Of a stretch of DNA of 64,000 bases, positions 28,282-36,889 are shown in pieces (position 1 is the stretch's first letter; every line of letters begins with the position of its first letter). The DNA is from Farysia itapuensis (lineage: Eukaryota > Basidiomycota > Ustilaginomycetes > Ustilaginales > Ustilaginaceae), in NCBI GenBank assembly GCA_023212645.1, contig JALBYC010000020.1, positions 124,001-188,000 on the forward strand, given 5' to 3'. The notes beneath the pieces were generated by a model. It was not told the DNA's origin. It worked only from the letters and a program-made list of their open reading frames with translations, and did no database searches. The translations under genes and the position numbers were made by a program.

Positions 28282-30033
28282 ATGGCGCCTTCAGTAATGC
28301 TCAGCAGCGAGACGAGTACGTCGCATCGCCTTGCCACCACCGTCGCTGGCAAAGGTGACCATGTTGGCGCGTTCAAGAAGCACGTTGGCAACACACAGGC
28401 AGCCTTGGACAACGCCAAGCCAGCCTACGTCCTCGCACCCGACATGAACGAGCACGACTTTCTCGCCTTTATCGAAGAGGTTCGCTCCATTGTCGGCAAG
28501 GACCATGTCTTCGTCAACATGAGCGACAAAGCCGCGGGACAAGAGCGAGGCACGTACCTCGAGCAACCTCGCTTCACCGACTTCTTTCCCATTGATGAAA
28601 TGGAAAAATTCATGTCGTCCGCGTCGATCCAGCCTGCCTCTACGGACGAGGTGCAGGCCGTGGTTCGCGCCGCCAATAAGCACAAGCAGCCCCTGCACGC
28701 CATCAGCATCGGTCGCAACCTCGGCTATGGTGGTGCCAGTCCCCGTCTGCGCGGAACGGCCATCCTGGACCTCAAGCGTATGAACAAGGTGCTAGAGGTG
28801 AACGAGCAATCTGGTTATGCGCTCTTGGAGCCCGGCGTTTCGTATTTTGAATTGTACGAGCATCTGCGTTCCATCGGATCCAAGCTTTGGATCGACACGC
28901 CGGATATTGGCTGGGGAAGTGTTGTGGGAAACACGTGTGAGCGTGGCGCAGGCTACACACCCTACGGCGACCACTTTATGTTCCACTGTGGGATGGAAGT
29001 CGTCCTTGCCGAAGGCGACATTGTGCGAACGGGTATGGGCGCACTGCCGAACAACGACACCTGGCAGTGCTTCCCTTACGGCTTTGGCCCATACCACGAT
29101 GGCATCTTTACTCAGAGTAACTTTGGCATTGTGACAAAGATGGGCGTATGGCTCATGCCCGATCCACAAGGTTACCAGCCTTTCCTCGTCACCGTGCCCA
29201 ACAAGGAAGATCTCACACCCTTGATGGACATCATTGGGCAATTGCGTCTCAACATGGTCATTCAGAACGCACCCACAATTCGACACGTTCTTCTAGACGC
29301 CGCTTGCCTCAAGACACGCGCCCAGTGGACAGGTCGATCGGACGACAACACACCCCTGACGGAAGAGGAAATTACAAAGATCGCCCAAGAGCTCAACCTC
29401 GGCTACTGGAACTTTTACGGTGCACTCTACGGACCCGATCCCGTTCGTCAAGGTGCCTGGCATGTAATTTGGGGTGCACTACAGCAAATTCCCGGCGCCA
29501 AGTACTATTTCGAAGAAGACGTTGGTCCGGAGTCGATCCTGCATTCGCGGGCAAAGACGTTGGGTGGTGTGCCGAATTTACTCGAGCTCGACTGGATTAG
29601 CTGGCGCGAGAATGGGGCGCACAACTTTTTCTCCCCCATCAGCGCAGCCACGGGCGATGCAGCCAACAAGCAGAACGCACTGGTCGAGCGTATCAGTCGC
29701 AAGCACGGCTTTGACTTTATGAACACCCTCATTGTCGGCTGGCGTGAGCTGCACAACATTAACTGTCTAGTTTACAACCGCGACAGCAAGGACGAGCGCG
29801 ACCGAATGCGAGCCTGCATTCACGAGTGTATTGTCGAAGCAGCTAAAGAAGGCTGGGGCGAGTACCGCACGCACAACGAGTTTATGCAGTCCGTCTCGAA
29901 CACCTACAGCTGGAACAACGGTGCACTGAGCCGACTCAACGAGCAGCTCAAGGATGCTTTGGACCCCAACGGCATCTTGTCGCCTGGCAAATGCGGCGTC
30001 TGGGGGAAACGTTGGCGCGATCAGCAGCTTTGA
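28282..30033 (+). CDS. Vanillyl-alcohol-oxidase-type flavoprotein (4-alkylphenol oxidase)
   Basis: The 583-residue protein has an FAD-binding PCMH domain (SIGRNLGYGGASPRLRG, about 142-158) and a VAO-type cap. It tracks Penicillium vanillyl-alcohol oxidase along its whole length (about 560 residues): PYGFGPYHDGIFTQSNFGIVT, GWRELHNINCLVYN, GWGEYRTHNEFM and a C-terminal DPNGILSPGKCGVW. The Tyr-Arg of GEYRTH (about Y528-R529) corresponds to the phenolate-binding Tyr503-Arg504 of VAO. The family oxidises para-substituted phenols such as vanillyl alcohol or eugenol, giving H2O2. No signal peptide; a weak SKL-like peroxisomal end is absent (it ends RDQQL). The ATG at 28282 follows a TATA box. Confidence 0.88.
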   Translation: MAPSVMLSSETSTSHRLATTVAGKGDHVGAFKKHVGNTQAALDNAKPAYVLAPDMNEHDFLAFIEEVRSIVGKDHVFVNMSDKAAGQERGTYLEQPRFTDFFPIDEMEKFMSSASIQPASTDEVQAVVRAANKHKQPLHAISIGRNLGYGGASPRLRGTAILDLKRMNKVLEVNEQSGYALLEPGVSYFELYEHLRSIGSKLWIDTPDIGWGSVVGNTCERGAGYTPYGDHFMFHCGMEVVLAEGDIVRTGMGALPNNDTWQCFPYGFGPYHDGIFTQSNFGIVTKMGVWLMPDPQGYQPFLVTVPNKEDLTPLMDIIGQLRLNMVIQNAPTIRHVLLDAACLKTRAQWTGRSDDNTPLTEEEITKIAQELNLGYWNFYGALYGPDPVRQGAWHVIWGALQQIPGAKYYFEEDVGPESILHSRAKTLGGVPNLLELDWISWRENGAHNFFSPISAATGDAANKQNALVERISRKHGFDFMNTLIVGWRELHNINCLVYNRDSKDERDRMRACIHECIVEAAKEGWGEYRTHNEFMQSVSNTYSWNNGALSRLNEQLKDALDPNGILSPGKCGVWGKRWRDQQL

Positions 30034-30134
30034 ACCCAGGCTTTGTCTCATAAAGCACATTCTTTGCAAACTTTGGCGGGACGTACGATAATGGAATGTC
30101 ATTCATACGGACGTCTTAGCGTGTGCGGTGCTGT

Positions 30135-30516
30135 TTATTTGCCGAATTTGTAGCAGACAGCAGCCTGGTCGTAGCTGGACACATCGAGGTCCTCGCAGCT
30201 TCTGTTTGAGCGAAGCCCAAGAAAGAGGGAAAGGGGTATCTGAGTCAGTCATCCTTACTTCCACTAAACGGATGGTGTACACTTACCCGGTGTAGGTAGC
30301 GTTGCGTCGTACTCCAGGGGTGGAATAGAAGCAGCAGTAGGAGGTAGGGTGCGTCCTATCGACCCTGCACAGATCGTAGGGCCAGAATCGCGAAGTCTCG
30401 GCCTCGAATGCGATTCTACAGTCTGACCCGACGGGGAGCGGCACTCCTGCTCCTGCCGAAACAGTGCCAACGAAGGCAGCAGCGACGAGAAGGCCCAGAG
30501 TGCAAGTGTGTCTCAT
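30135..30516 (-). CDS. Small secreted cysteine-rich protein A (effector candidate), two exons
   Basis: Exon 1 is 30516-30287 and exon 2 is 30201-30135. The 85-nt intron has GTAAGT, an ACTGAC branch site and acceptor CAG, with a second possible AG three bases on (CAGAAG). The 98-residue product has a clear signal peptide (MRHTCTLGLLVAAAFVGTVSA) and a ~77-residue mature part with six cysteines: C-x16-C-x10-CC-x16-C-x13-C. It ends with CYKFGK. I recognise no family. It is a tandem paralogue of the next gene: the same cysteine spacing, the same intron position and phase (after GG of a Gly codon) and the shared ending CYxFG. Small, secreted and Cys-rich is the usual profile of apoplastic effectors in smuts; that role is inferred. 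Confidence 0.8.
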
Positions 30517-30741
30517 TGTTGTAGCGAAGGAGGGAAATTGTTTCGTAAGGTAGGGGGAGTGCACGATGAGCAAGCTACGCCGGCTGCTTTTGTACATCTC
30601 TCACTGCTCCTATAAGTGGGACTTCATCTGCATCCAGATGGCTCCCCACCTGCCCTCAAACCTGGTGGGAGGTCCTACCCACGCTCAGCGACAAATACAA
30701 GTTCGGAAAACAAAGTCGATTGCAGTGTGGGCGCAATGCAT

Positions 30742-31151
30742 CTAGTGCGTATCATCTTCAGGTCGAGTACCGAACTGATAGCAGTGAACGCCATCTTGAG
30801 TGGGCAGATCATCCTCGCTCTTGCAGTCACTGTCAAGAAAACCCACCAAAACACCATCAGCGCTCTTATTCCCACTATTTTTGCCGCAAAAGCTCTTTTT
30901 TATGGCCGAGAGCCTTACCCTTTGTATACGACTCTGCCAGGAGCGTGCGGTTTAGCGGGGGTGAAGCAGCAGTACTCTTTCTTGTTGGTCTGTTGAACTT
31001 GGCACCGATCGATGGGGGTGATTCGGTTCTGTGCAGAGTCGTAGGCAATGTTGCAGACGTCGGTTACGACATGGCCTCGCACTGCGGCGTCCACTACCTC
31101 GCGGGTGGCCGTGAACGCAATCAACAAGAGGACAGAAGTGCAGAGATTCAT
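30742..31151 (-). CDS. Small secreted cysteine-rich protein B (effector candidate), two exons
   Basis: Exon 1 is 31151-30919 and exon 2 is 30829-30742. The 89-nt intron begins GTAAGG, has a GCTGATG branch-like site and ends GACAG. The 106-residue product starts with a signal peptide (MNLCTSVLLLIAFTATREVV, cleavage likely near DA-AVRG). Its mature part carries C-x16-C-x10-CC-x17-C-x13-C, then CYQFG and an acidic end (RPEDDTH). The intron interrupts the codon after VVYK exactly where copy A is interrupted after ATYT. Outside the cysteines only scattered positions agree (IAY/IAF, YCCF, a Gly before the fifth Cys), so the duplication is old or fast-evolving. The two genes are 225 bp apart in the same orientation. 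Confidence 0.8.
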
Positions 31152-31345
31152 GGCGACAAGGGGGGAACCAAGATGCAAAGCGAGAAGATACAGCTGGTTA
31201 CATACACACGGCCGTGCTGCGCAGTGTGACGGTGGGGATCTCAGCGGGACACACACAGCTTCATAAGGCAGGTAGTTACTCTATTGAGATTCGCATGAGT
31301 TTCGCGTGGGGGTCAGTCGAGTATTTTACGAACTGCGGGGGAATT

Positions 31346-32541
31346 CTATTGTTCGCCGTAGCCCTTGGGGTTGTTGCTCTGCCATCTCCACAGGTCTTGG
31401 GCCATGTCGTCGAGGTTGCGGGTAGCTTTGAAGCCGAGTTCCTTTTCAGCGAGGGCGGGGTCGGCGGTGAGGTCGGGTACGTCACCCGTGCGGCGTCCCT
31501 CGATGGTGGTGGGGTACTCGTAGCCAGAGACCTTGCGCATGGCATCCACCATCTGGAGGACCGACATGCCGATACCCTTGCCGAGGTTGTAGGCACGGTA
31601 CTTGCCGCGGGTCTCGGTCTTGCCCTCTGCAAAGATATCGTCGCGGTCCAGAGCTTCGAGCGCATTGACGTGTCCACCGGCGAGATCCTCAATGTGGATA
31701 TAGTCCCGAACACACGTGCCGTCCGGGGTGGGGTAGTCGTTGCCAAATACTTTCAGTCCGCCCTCGCGGTACTTTCCGACGGCCATCTGTGCGAGGAGGG
31801 GGAGGAGGTTTCCTGGCTTTCCGCGTGGGTCTTCGCCGATCATGCCGGACTTGTGTGCGCCGGCCGGGTTAAAGTAGCGCAGGCCGATGGCTCGCCACTC
31901 GGGGTGGGCATCGCACACATCGCGGATAATGATCTCGCTCATCCACTTGGTTCGTCCATACACCGACTCAGGAGCAAGTCGGGTTGTTTCGGGAATGGGC
32001 ACCTTGGGCGGAGTACCATAGACAGTGGCCGAAGAGCTGTAGACAAATCGCGTGCACTGATTGTCGCGCATAACGGCCAACAAATTGACCAGTCCTCCGA
32101 CGTTGACATCATAGTAGTCGATCGGGATCTCGGAACTCTCGCCAACGGCTTTGAGCGCAGCCACGAGAATGACACCCCAAATCTTGTCGTCGCCCTTGTA
32201 GCTGTCAAACACTTTGCGGATATCGTCCTTGCTTCGCAAATCGCCTTTCACGACATCAACCTTGCAGTCGTCCTTTTCCTGCTGCGAAGCACCTTCGCCT
32301 AGCTCGTTGATGGCAATCTGCTCCAAACGCTTGACCGATGCAGGAAAGGCGTTGTGGTAGTTGTCCAAGACTGTGGGACGGCGGCAACACCTCTGTCAGC
32401 ATATGGGGAGGAAGCGGTGCGTACGCGTCTACACTTACTTGTGACTTTGTACTTGCGCGTCAGAAGGGTGACGAGAGCGACATGGGATCCAATGTATCCG
32501 GCACCACCGGGGATGAGGATTCTGGGCTTGGAAGCAGGCAT
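31346..32541 (-). CDS. UDP-glucose 4-epimerase, two exons
   Basis: This enzyme interconverts UDP-glucose and UDP-galactose (Leloir pathway and cell-wall precursors). Exon 1 (32541-32439) encodes MPASKPRILIPGGAGYIGSH with the NAD-binding GxxGxxG. The 68-nt intron (GTAAGT...CCCACAG) splits codon 35; exon 2 is 32370-31346. Splicing gives KVTILDNYHNA. The 375-residue product has the catalytic SSSATVYG Ser and YGRTK Tyr-Lys, and the LRYFNPAGAH and RDYIHIEDLA signatures. It lacks the C-terminal mutarotase domain of yeast Gal10, so it is epimerase only. Confidence 0.95.
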
Positions 32542-32882
32542 GGCTGTCAGTTGCTGGAATGGATGGAGGAGAGGAGCAAGGCTTGATGGTGTTTTCTGGC
32601 GCTTTTTTGGAAGAACTCAACGGTGCATCGCAAATATATCGCACAAGCCACTCACGCCAATGAGATTCCCGCCGTCGGAAACCCTTTTGCTTCGTCAAGG
32701 GAATGCACAGCGTCGTCGTGTACTTGAAATTGTCCGTCCTCCTTCCTCTGTCCGCACACCTGTCATACTGTCAGCTTTCCGACGAGCCCCGACGGTGGGT
32801 GTGGAGCCGTCCAAGTCCGAAGTCCGAACACGGTACACGGTACACGGCGGACAGATTGAGTGTTAGGCCACGTCTTCTTGAC
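32542..32882. other. Divergent intergenic region, no gene seen
   Basis: These 341 bp separate the epimerase and PrpF-like start codons. In-frame upstream ATGs of the PrpF-like gene fall inside it, with no targeting or domain signal. A short direct repeat (acacggtacacgg) lies near 32830. Confidence 0.5.
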
Positions 32883-34373
32883 ATGCTGCCTGCGCTGCCT
32901 GCCGCCTGTACTGCCTCGCTGCCTGTCATAGCAATGCTGCCACGGCTAGTGCGTCAGAGTCAGGCATTTGGGCCCAGAGTGCAGAGAGCGGGGATACATG
33001 CCGGCGTGAGCCGCTTGCCATGCTACTTTTATCGTGGAGGTACGTCGAAAGGCTTGTTGTGGTCTACCTCAACGTTGGCCAAGCTGAATCGCGAGCAGCG
33101 TGACAAGGTCATATGCACGGCCATGGGCTCGCCCGATCCGGATCGAAGACAGATTGACGGCTTGGGAGGAGGCTTATCTTCTCTCTCCAAGACGGCCATT
33201 GTCGGCGCACCCAATGCTGAGCTAGGCAGATTCTACGACACAGATGGTGTCGACTATGCAGACGACGAGCATCGAGCGCGAGATCCACAATTGGGGTGGG
33301 ACCTCGTCTATCGCTTCGGTCAAGTTCCTATTGAACAAGGTATCCAGATCGACTGGACTTCTACGTGTGGCAATCTTGTCGCGTGTGTGGCGCTATTTGG
33401 CCTGCACGAGGGCCACGTCCCACAAGAAAGGATACGACTGCTATATCAGCAGTCCAGTCCACATCCCGCTCAAGAAGGAGATTCATTCCTCTGTCCAGTG
33501 CGTATCCTTGTCACTGCTTCTGGTCAGATCATTCGTGCAAACGTACCGGTGACTGCTTTCCGCTTTGGCGCCGAGCGGCAGATGACATGGCTGCCCAACA
33601 TACAAGGCGATGCTGTCATCGCCGGCGTGCCAGGCACAGCACCGGGCATCCTCATCGAGACACCCCTGCAATCCGACCAACTACTACCCACGGGCAACCA
33701 GGTTGACACGGTCTCTGTGCATGGCTCCAAGTATCCAGTGACGGTGATCAATGCTGGTCTGCCTACCATCTTTGTCTCGTCCCACTCTCTCACCTCGGTC
33801 CTGGACCCGGCGCAGCTAGCAACGCTCAGCGCGGCAGATCTGGACGCCAATACTGCCCTCATGGCGCTTCTCGAACATCTTCGACAGGCGGCTGCGGATC
33901 TGACCCCCTTTTTGCGCAAAACACTCTCGCCATCAGCGCCCAAGATCTGCATTGTACATCCCACACCAGATCAAGGCTATGTTACTTCAGGCGGTTCACG
34001 CATCGGTGCTGAGCAGATGGATGTATTGATCCGTGCAGTGAGCGTGGGCAACATGCACCGTACCGTGCCCGCAACTTGTCTCTCGGCGCTAGCCTGTGCA
34101 CGCGCATTTCCCCACTCAACCATCGCGCAAGCAATTCAGCATAGCAACGTCAAGAAAGTCGCACCACACCAGACCGATCCCAACGTTGTGTCCATCACCG
34201 TCGGTCAGCCGGCCGGTCTTTCGGAAGCATCCATCAAACTCAAGCAAGCCAGCGAGCAAGAACATAACCTCACAGGCCTCAAAACACTGCCAGACTCCAT
34301 CGTATACATGCGCACAGCACGTCGTATCATGCAAGGCCTCGTCGACATTCCCACCCCTTTTCCCCTCGAATGA
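32883..34373 (+). CDS. PrpF-family isomerase (DUF453; aconitate/methylaconitate isomerase-like)
   Basis: The 496-residue protein matches the PrpF fold, a diaminopimelate-epimerase-like isomerase: CYFYRGGTSKGLLW, the DGLGGGLSSLSKTAIVG stretch, TSTCGNLVACVALFGL and VNAG-like VINAGLPTIFV. Bacterial PrpF isomerises 2-methylaconitate; Adi1 of Ustilago maydis, of this family, converts cis- to trans-aconitate for itaconate. The N-terminus looks mitochondrial: from the ATG at 32934 it reads MLPRLVRQSQAFGPRVQRAG. I annotate from 32883 but 32934 is a good alternative, and the frame is open up to an ATG at 32703. No tad1, mtt1 or other itaconate gene is adjacent, so a propionate/methylcitrate or unrelated role is as likely. 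Its stop is 16 bp from that of the next gene. Confidence 0.82.
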   Translation: MLPALPAACTASLPVIAMLPRLVRQSQAFGPRVQRAGIHAGVSRLPCYFYRGGTSKGLLWSTSTLAKLNREQRDKVICTAMGSPDPDRRQIDGLGGGLSSLSKTAIVGAPNAELGRFYDTDGVDYADDEHRARDPQLGWDLVYRFGQVPIEQGIQIDWTSTCGNLVACVALFGLHEGHVPQERIRLLYQQSSPHPAQEGDSFLCPVRILVTASGQIIRANVPVTAFRFGAERQMTWLPNIQGDAVIAGVPGTAPGILIETPLQSDQLLPTGNQVDTVSVHGSKYPVTVINAGLPTIFVSSHSLTSVLDPAQLATLSAADLDANTALMALLEHLRQAAADLTPFLRKTLSPSAPKICIVHPTPDQGYVTSGGSRIGAEQMDVLIRAVSVGNMHRTVPATCLSALACARAFPHSTIAQAIQHSNVKKVAPHQTDPNVVSITVGQPAGLSEASIKLKQASEQEHNLTGLKTLPDSIVYMRTARRIMQGLVDIPTPFPLE

Positions 34374-34389
34374 ACAATGACTATGGCTA

Positions 34390-35793
34390 TTAAGCTGTAA
34401 ATGACTTGTACAACTTCCAAAGTTGGTACAGCACGATGAAGGGTAGACCCCAGCAGGCTGCATCTCCGATTTCGCGCAAGCTGCGCAACTCGACGGGTAG
34501 AATGACGAACTTGGCCGACGAGTGCGCCTGGTTCGGGTCGATCTTGGCGCCGTTGGCTACGGCTTTTGTGAACTCGCCACCGACAAAGTCACCCTGCTCG
34601 TAGAAGCGGTGCATGAGTTGGTCCTTATCGACCCATTTGCGCATCACCCAGTCGGAGAATGCAGTCTTTTCCTCGTCGGATGGCGGCTCGACATTCTTGC
34701 CCAGCGGTGGGGTGTCGACGTGGGCGCTTTCAACGTTGGTCACGCTCGATGCATTCTTTGAGCTGTCGTTCGAGGTAGCAGGCGTGACGCTGCTCATGGT
34801 CAGATGGATATGAACAGCTGGAGGTGGAACACCTTGCATAAAGATGGAGCGGAGCGTGTAGAAATCCTGCCCATATCCTGCCGGCGGGATACCGGGATAG
34901 CCAATGGTAAAGTCGACCAGCCACAAGTCGTGCATTTCCTTCGCCAGCGTCTGCAGACAGAAGAACAGACCGGTAGACCTGGGTAAAAGCACGTTTTCCA
35001 GATCCTTGATCCCGGTCTTGTCGGCAAACTTGGCGGAAATGGGCCGAGTCTGGCGGGAGACCAGTGTGCCTTCTGGGAAGATGAGGAGTAAGAGTTTCTG
35101 CGCGGTGGTGGTGTGCGCGTTTGCGTCAGTCTTGCCCTTGGTCGCGAGGCTGGGATTCTCAGACGCCATGACGGACAGATGCTTGGCCAGTGGAGCCTGA
35201 TCGCTGGCCCAGTTGCGCGCGAGAAAGATGAAGCGGTAGAACTGCATCCCCCATCCAACAATCGGCACCCACTTGAGGCTCTTTTTCAGAATAATCAGGA
35301 TACTGTCTGCCGTATCGGCATAGTAGGCAAGGCACCAGAGATAGAGCCAGTCGGTGTACACCTGGTGATTCGACATCCAGACCGATCGCTTTGGTAGGTC
35401 TACACGAGAGATGCGACCACTCTGCTTGTCGCGCACGATGAATTGCTCCGGGTCCAGCAGTCCGCCCTTTCCATCGCCAAAACTAAGAATCAGCTGCGTC
35501 GGTCCAAAGAACTGCGAAATGATGAGCAGCGCTCTTGCAAACGCCAGCTTCGTGTACGATATCACAGAGTGGTACACAGGGTACGTGGCTGGATGAAGCG
35601 AGAGCGGCCAGACGAGCAATTGCATCAAGTGCGACGAAATGATGCACGTGTTGAACACGAGCGCAAACACCATCGTCTGCACCCAGGTCGAGGTGGGAGC
35701 GCGTGAGTCAATGGGCACCGCGTACGGCGCCACATTGGCATGCGATCCCAAGCCAGTCTTGGCAGATACCGGGTCAGTGGCAGACGTCGACAT
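34390..35793 (-). CDS. Lysophospholipid/1-acylglycerol-3-phosphate acyltransferase (PlsC family)
   Basis: The 467-residue membrane protein has the PlsC motifs: SNHQVYTDWLYLW (the NHx4D box with Gln after His), a conserved FxxR-like FIFLARNW, and LLIFPEGTLVSR. An N-terminal hydrophobic segment (TMVFALVFNTCIISSHLMQL, about 40-60) and a C-terminal one (near WGLPFIVLYQLWKLY) suggest ER or mitochondrial membrane anchoring. It resembles the lysocardiolipin/LPI acyltransferase branch (Cst26, LCLAT1), which remodels acyl chains of phosphatidylinositol or cardiolipin. The start is the ATG at 35793; the TTG further up is ignored. Confidence 0.85.
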   Translation of the reverse strand: MSTSATDPVSAKTGLGSHANVAPYAVPIDSRAPTSTWVQTMVFALVFNTCIISSHLMQLLVWPLSLHPATYPVYHSVISYTKLAFARALLIISQFFGPTQLILSFGDGKGGLLDPEQFIVRDKQSGRISRVDLPKRSVWMSNHQVYTDWLYLWCLAYYADTADSILIILKKSLKWVPIVGWGMQFYRFIFLARNWASDQAPLAKHLSVMASENPSLATKGKTDANAHTTTAQKLLLLIFPEGTLVSRQTRPISAKFADKTGIKDLENVLLPRSTGLFFCLQTLAKEMHDLWLVDFTIGYPGIPPAGYGQDFYTLRSIFMQGVPPPAVHIHLTMSSVTPATSNDSSKNASSVTNVESAHVDTPPLGKNVEPPSDEEKTAFSDWVMRKWVDKDQLMHRFYEQGDFVGGEFTKAVANGAKIDPNQAHSSAKFVILPVELRSLREIGDAACWGLPFIVLYQLWKLYKSFTA

Positions 35794-35955
35794 GACTAGA
35801 TGGTGGTACACTGGCACAGTCCACTCGGCATGACGCAGCACTCTCTGACACTCCGCGGAACATAAGCGCAAACCTCACAGTCACGTGATCTACCTGACAC
35901 TCACACTTCGATGTTTGTGATAGCGACGAAGAGGTGGTCTGTCTATGAAGTGACG

Positions 35956-36708
35956 CTATCGCAAGCTGGTTCCGTCTCCAGCGTAGTACGTCTTGCCCGC
36001 ATTTCCGTCAGACATACTGCCGAAGCCTCCGAGACCTGGCTTGCCTTCGACAACTTTCTCCACTTTGCCTGCATCGATGCCAGTTGCATGGGCCAGCCTG
36101 GAACCTATAGAACTCGCTGGTCCTCGGTTGACATCTTTGCCCGCAAATTGATCTTCTCGGATAGATACACCTTGTGTGTTGACGATCCCAGATTTGATGC
36201 CTCCCGTTGCTGCGGTCTGCGCTTCCAATGGCACACCCATCGCAGAATTGGTGGTGGATCCAGTCATGCTCCCAACCGCCTTGTTGACCAATGACTTGGC
36301 AGACACTAGGCCGTTGGCGAGCAGGTCGTAGTAGTTGGCGTTCGATACCGCTTCCACTGCGCTGGTCAGATGCTCCTATTCACAAGTCAAACACGACAGT
36401 CAGGCACGGATCTGGTCGCTGCAGTCTTGGGGGTGCGTACTTACATTCCATCGACTTTGGATCTCTTGCACGACAGTGGGGCGGACTGGCGCTATGTATG
36501 CAGGCCGAAGTTGTTCGCGCGACACTCGTTCTCTGCCGAACTTGTCCCAATTGTCGGGATCGATGTCGTTGAGTTGAAGCTTGATATCGTTGAGGGCGAG
36601 TGCCGTATCGTGGGTTCGCACGGCCATAGTGTGTCGAAAGGTATACAGCAGCGACGTGGCTACAAACACGCCCGATAGGGGTGCCAGTACAAAGCGTGTC
36701 GCCGCCAT
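35956..36708 (-). CDS. Probable MICOS subunit Mic12 (Aim5-like), two exons
   Basis: Exon 1 is 36708-36445 and exon 2 is 36375-35956, with a 69-nt phase-0 intron (GTAAGT...GAATAG). The 227-residue product has an N-terminal hydrophobic anchor (RFVLAPLSGVFVATSLLYTF) and then a short helical region (VQEIQSRWNEHLTSAVEAVS) that recalls the SIKDIWNEQIRNSV-type core of Aim5/Mic12, the small MICOS subunit at crista junctions. A Gly/Ser-rich tail of ~120 residues is extra. The match is short, so the call is tentative. The gene diverges from Naa25 with 181 bp between starts. Confidence 0.5.
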
Positions 36709-36889
36709 CCTTGCAACGAGAAGCAATGGTTGTTCGTAGCAGCAATTGGGCACCGCGATGAGACGATGAGTATTAGCAGAAGGAATCCGTGTCCCGCATT
36801 CCGACTTCCGAGCGTGGCAGAGGGGCTGACCTTTTTCCAGAAGATCTGCCAAAGGGAGCAGCTTGAGCATAGAGCCTTTGCACACCACC

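Noticed and set aside
31214..32302. 362-codon open frame opposite UDP-glucose 4-epimerase, and similar frames opposite CCT3, the HKD protein and the 2OG oxygenase
   Set aside because: Strong codon bias that avoids TTA, CTA and TCA leaves the antisense frame free of stops; translations have no recognisable content.
32883..35793. Itaconate biosynthesis cluster around the PrpF-like gene
   Set aside because: Neighbours are an epimerase and an acyltransferase; no cis-/trans-aconitate decarboxylase or transporter is present.
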